From positions 1 to 31,354 of the forward strand of contig JAEZCF010000043.1 in NCBI GenBank assembly GCA_023430045.1: a stretch of 31,354 nt of DNA. The letters run 5' to 3'. This document shows, piece after piece, positions 31,119 through 31,354 of the stretch. The notes below the pieces were generated by a model. The model did no database searches. It saw only the letters and a list, made by a program, of their open reading frames with translations, and had not been told where the DNA came from. Source of the stretch: Pseudomonadota bacterium (GTDB taxonomy: Bacteria > Pseudomonadota > Gammaproteobacteria > Xanthomonadales > Xanthomonadaceae). The translations under genes were made by a program, and so were the position numbers. Every line of letters starts with the position of its first letter. Position 1 is the stretch's first letter.

Positions 31119-31141
31119 GTAGAGCCGACCCATGGTCGGCT
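31119..31141 (+). repeat. SMAG REP, array unit 2, + orientation
   Basis: GTAG at 31119-31122, then a perfect 8-bp stem AGCCGACC / GGTCGGCT with loop CAT. Confidence 0.85.
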
Positions 31142-31186
31142 TGATGGTGCGGCGACGTTGCGCTGCACGACACGGCAAGGCAAGGC

Positions 31187-31209
31187 AGTCGATCCTGGAT
31201 CGACGCTAC
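31187..31209 (-). repeat. SMAG REP, array unit 2, - orientation
   Basis: GTAG on the - strand (complement of 31206-31209), then the stem GTCGATCC / GGATCGAC with a single-base loop. Confidence 0.85.
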
Positions 31210-31232
31210 CCGGAATCAGACGCTGTAATGCG

Positions 31233-31255
31233 GTAGAGCCGACCCATGGTCGGCT
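31233..31255 (+). repeat. SMAG REP, array unit 3, + orientation
   Basis: Identical to the copy at 31119: GTAG plus AGCCGACC-CAT-GGTCGGCT. Confidence 0.85.
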
Positions 31256-31295
31256 TGATTGTTTAGCGACGTTGCGCTGCACGACACGGCAAGGC

Positions 31296-31318
31296 AGTCG
31301 ATCCTGGATCGACGCTAC
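31296..31318 (-). repeat. SMAG REP, array unit 3, - orientation
   Basis: Identical to the copy at 31187: GTAG on the - strand plus the GTCGATCC / GGATCGAC stem. Confidence 0.85.
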
Positions 31319-31341
31319 CCGGAATCAGACGCTGCAATGCA

Positions 31342-31354
31342 GTAGAGCCGACCC
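31342..31354 (+). repeat. SMAG REP, array unit 4, cut by the window end
   Basis: GTAG plus the left stem arm AGCCGACC and one loop base; the rest lies outside the window. Confidence 0.75.

Larger units (their letters stand above)
31010..31354 (+). repeat. tandem array of paired SMAG-type REPs (about 110-bp unit)
   Basis: Starting 24 bases after the symporter stop, three near-identical units and the start of a fourth follow each other: 31011-31118 (108 bp), 31119-31232 (114 bp), 31233-31341 (109 bp), 31342 to the window end. Each has a + REP (GTAG, AGCCGACC-CAT-GGTCGGCT), a conserved spacer with GCGACGTTGCGCTGCACGA, a - REP (AGTCGATCCTGGATCGACG + CTAC), and CCGGAATCAGACGCTG. The first unit has a damaged + REP head (CTGG for GTAG). 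The 5-bp longer second unit has an AAGGC duplication. The array continues beyond the window. There is no gene in it. Confidence 0.9.

Noticed and set aside
30923..31282. 119-residue repetitive frame on the - strand in the REP array
   Set aside because: The protein repeat is only the translation of the DNA repeat. Such frames are often listed as hypothetical proteins in this genus, but the symmetry and the REP hairpins explain the sequence.
31010..31354. possible CRISPR array
   Set aside because: The sequences between the hairpins are the same in each unit rather than unique spacers, the units are ~110 bp, and no cas gene is near.

Overview
The window is a GC-rich (roughly two-thirds G+C by eye) piece of a gammaproteobacterial chromosome, most likely Stenotrophomonas or a close Xanthomonadaceae relative. 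The evidence is the protein sequences (LeuRS, RsfS, YhdP/TIGR02099 and DUF4870 types), the conserved gene order, and intergenic hairpins with a GTAG head and a CAT-loop stem that match the SMAG (Stenotrophomonas maltophilia GTAG) REP family. No phage, plasmid, CRISPR or complete insertion-sequence gene is visible. The first ~50 bases are homopolymeric C/G and look like a low-quality contig end.

Layout. (1) 295-6450, + strand: housekeeping run leuS - lptE - holA - nadD - rsfS - rlmH (leucyl-tRNA charging, LPS-export lipoprotein, DNA polymerase III delta, NAD synthesis, ribosome silencing, 23S rRNA methylation). (2) 6472-10767: an inset with tRNA-Asn(GTT), a bidirectional terminator, a TonB-dependent receptor on the - strand with striking inverted repeats upstream, a small two-helix membrane protein and a SIMPL-domain secreted protein. 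(3) 10897-21098: the maf - rng - yhdP - tldD block known from E. coli, followed by divergent darP and pmbA (the TldD partner) and a DUF4870 membrane protein. (4) 21204-25198: a LysR regulator divergent from a compact cassette SDR - SDR - DUF1097 - tautomerase - DoxX, with a good LysR-type operator between them; this is the best candidate for an undescribed small system. (5) 25283-29500, - strand: lipoprotein alkaline phosphatase, strong terminator, then tilS - xseB - ispA. (6) 29652-30986: a glutamate/dicarboxylate-type symporter whose sodium-site residues look replaced. (7) 31010-31354: a tandem ~110-bp array of paired, inverted SMAG REPs running off the window end.

How the parts work together: regions 1 and 3 are core genes for translation, RNA processing, envelope assembly and proteolysis. 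TldD and PmbA, encoded apart, form one protease. Region 4 looks like an inducible redox/electrophile-handling operon (two NAD(P)H oxidoreductases, a Pro-1 tautomerase and two membrane proteins), but the substrate cannot be read from sequence. SMAG-like repeats of different states of decay sit after yhdP, tldD, the DUF4870 gene and the symporter, that is at 3' ends of transcription units. All family assignments are from recognition of motifs and memory, with no database search.
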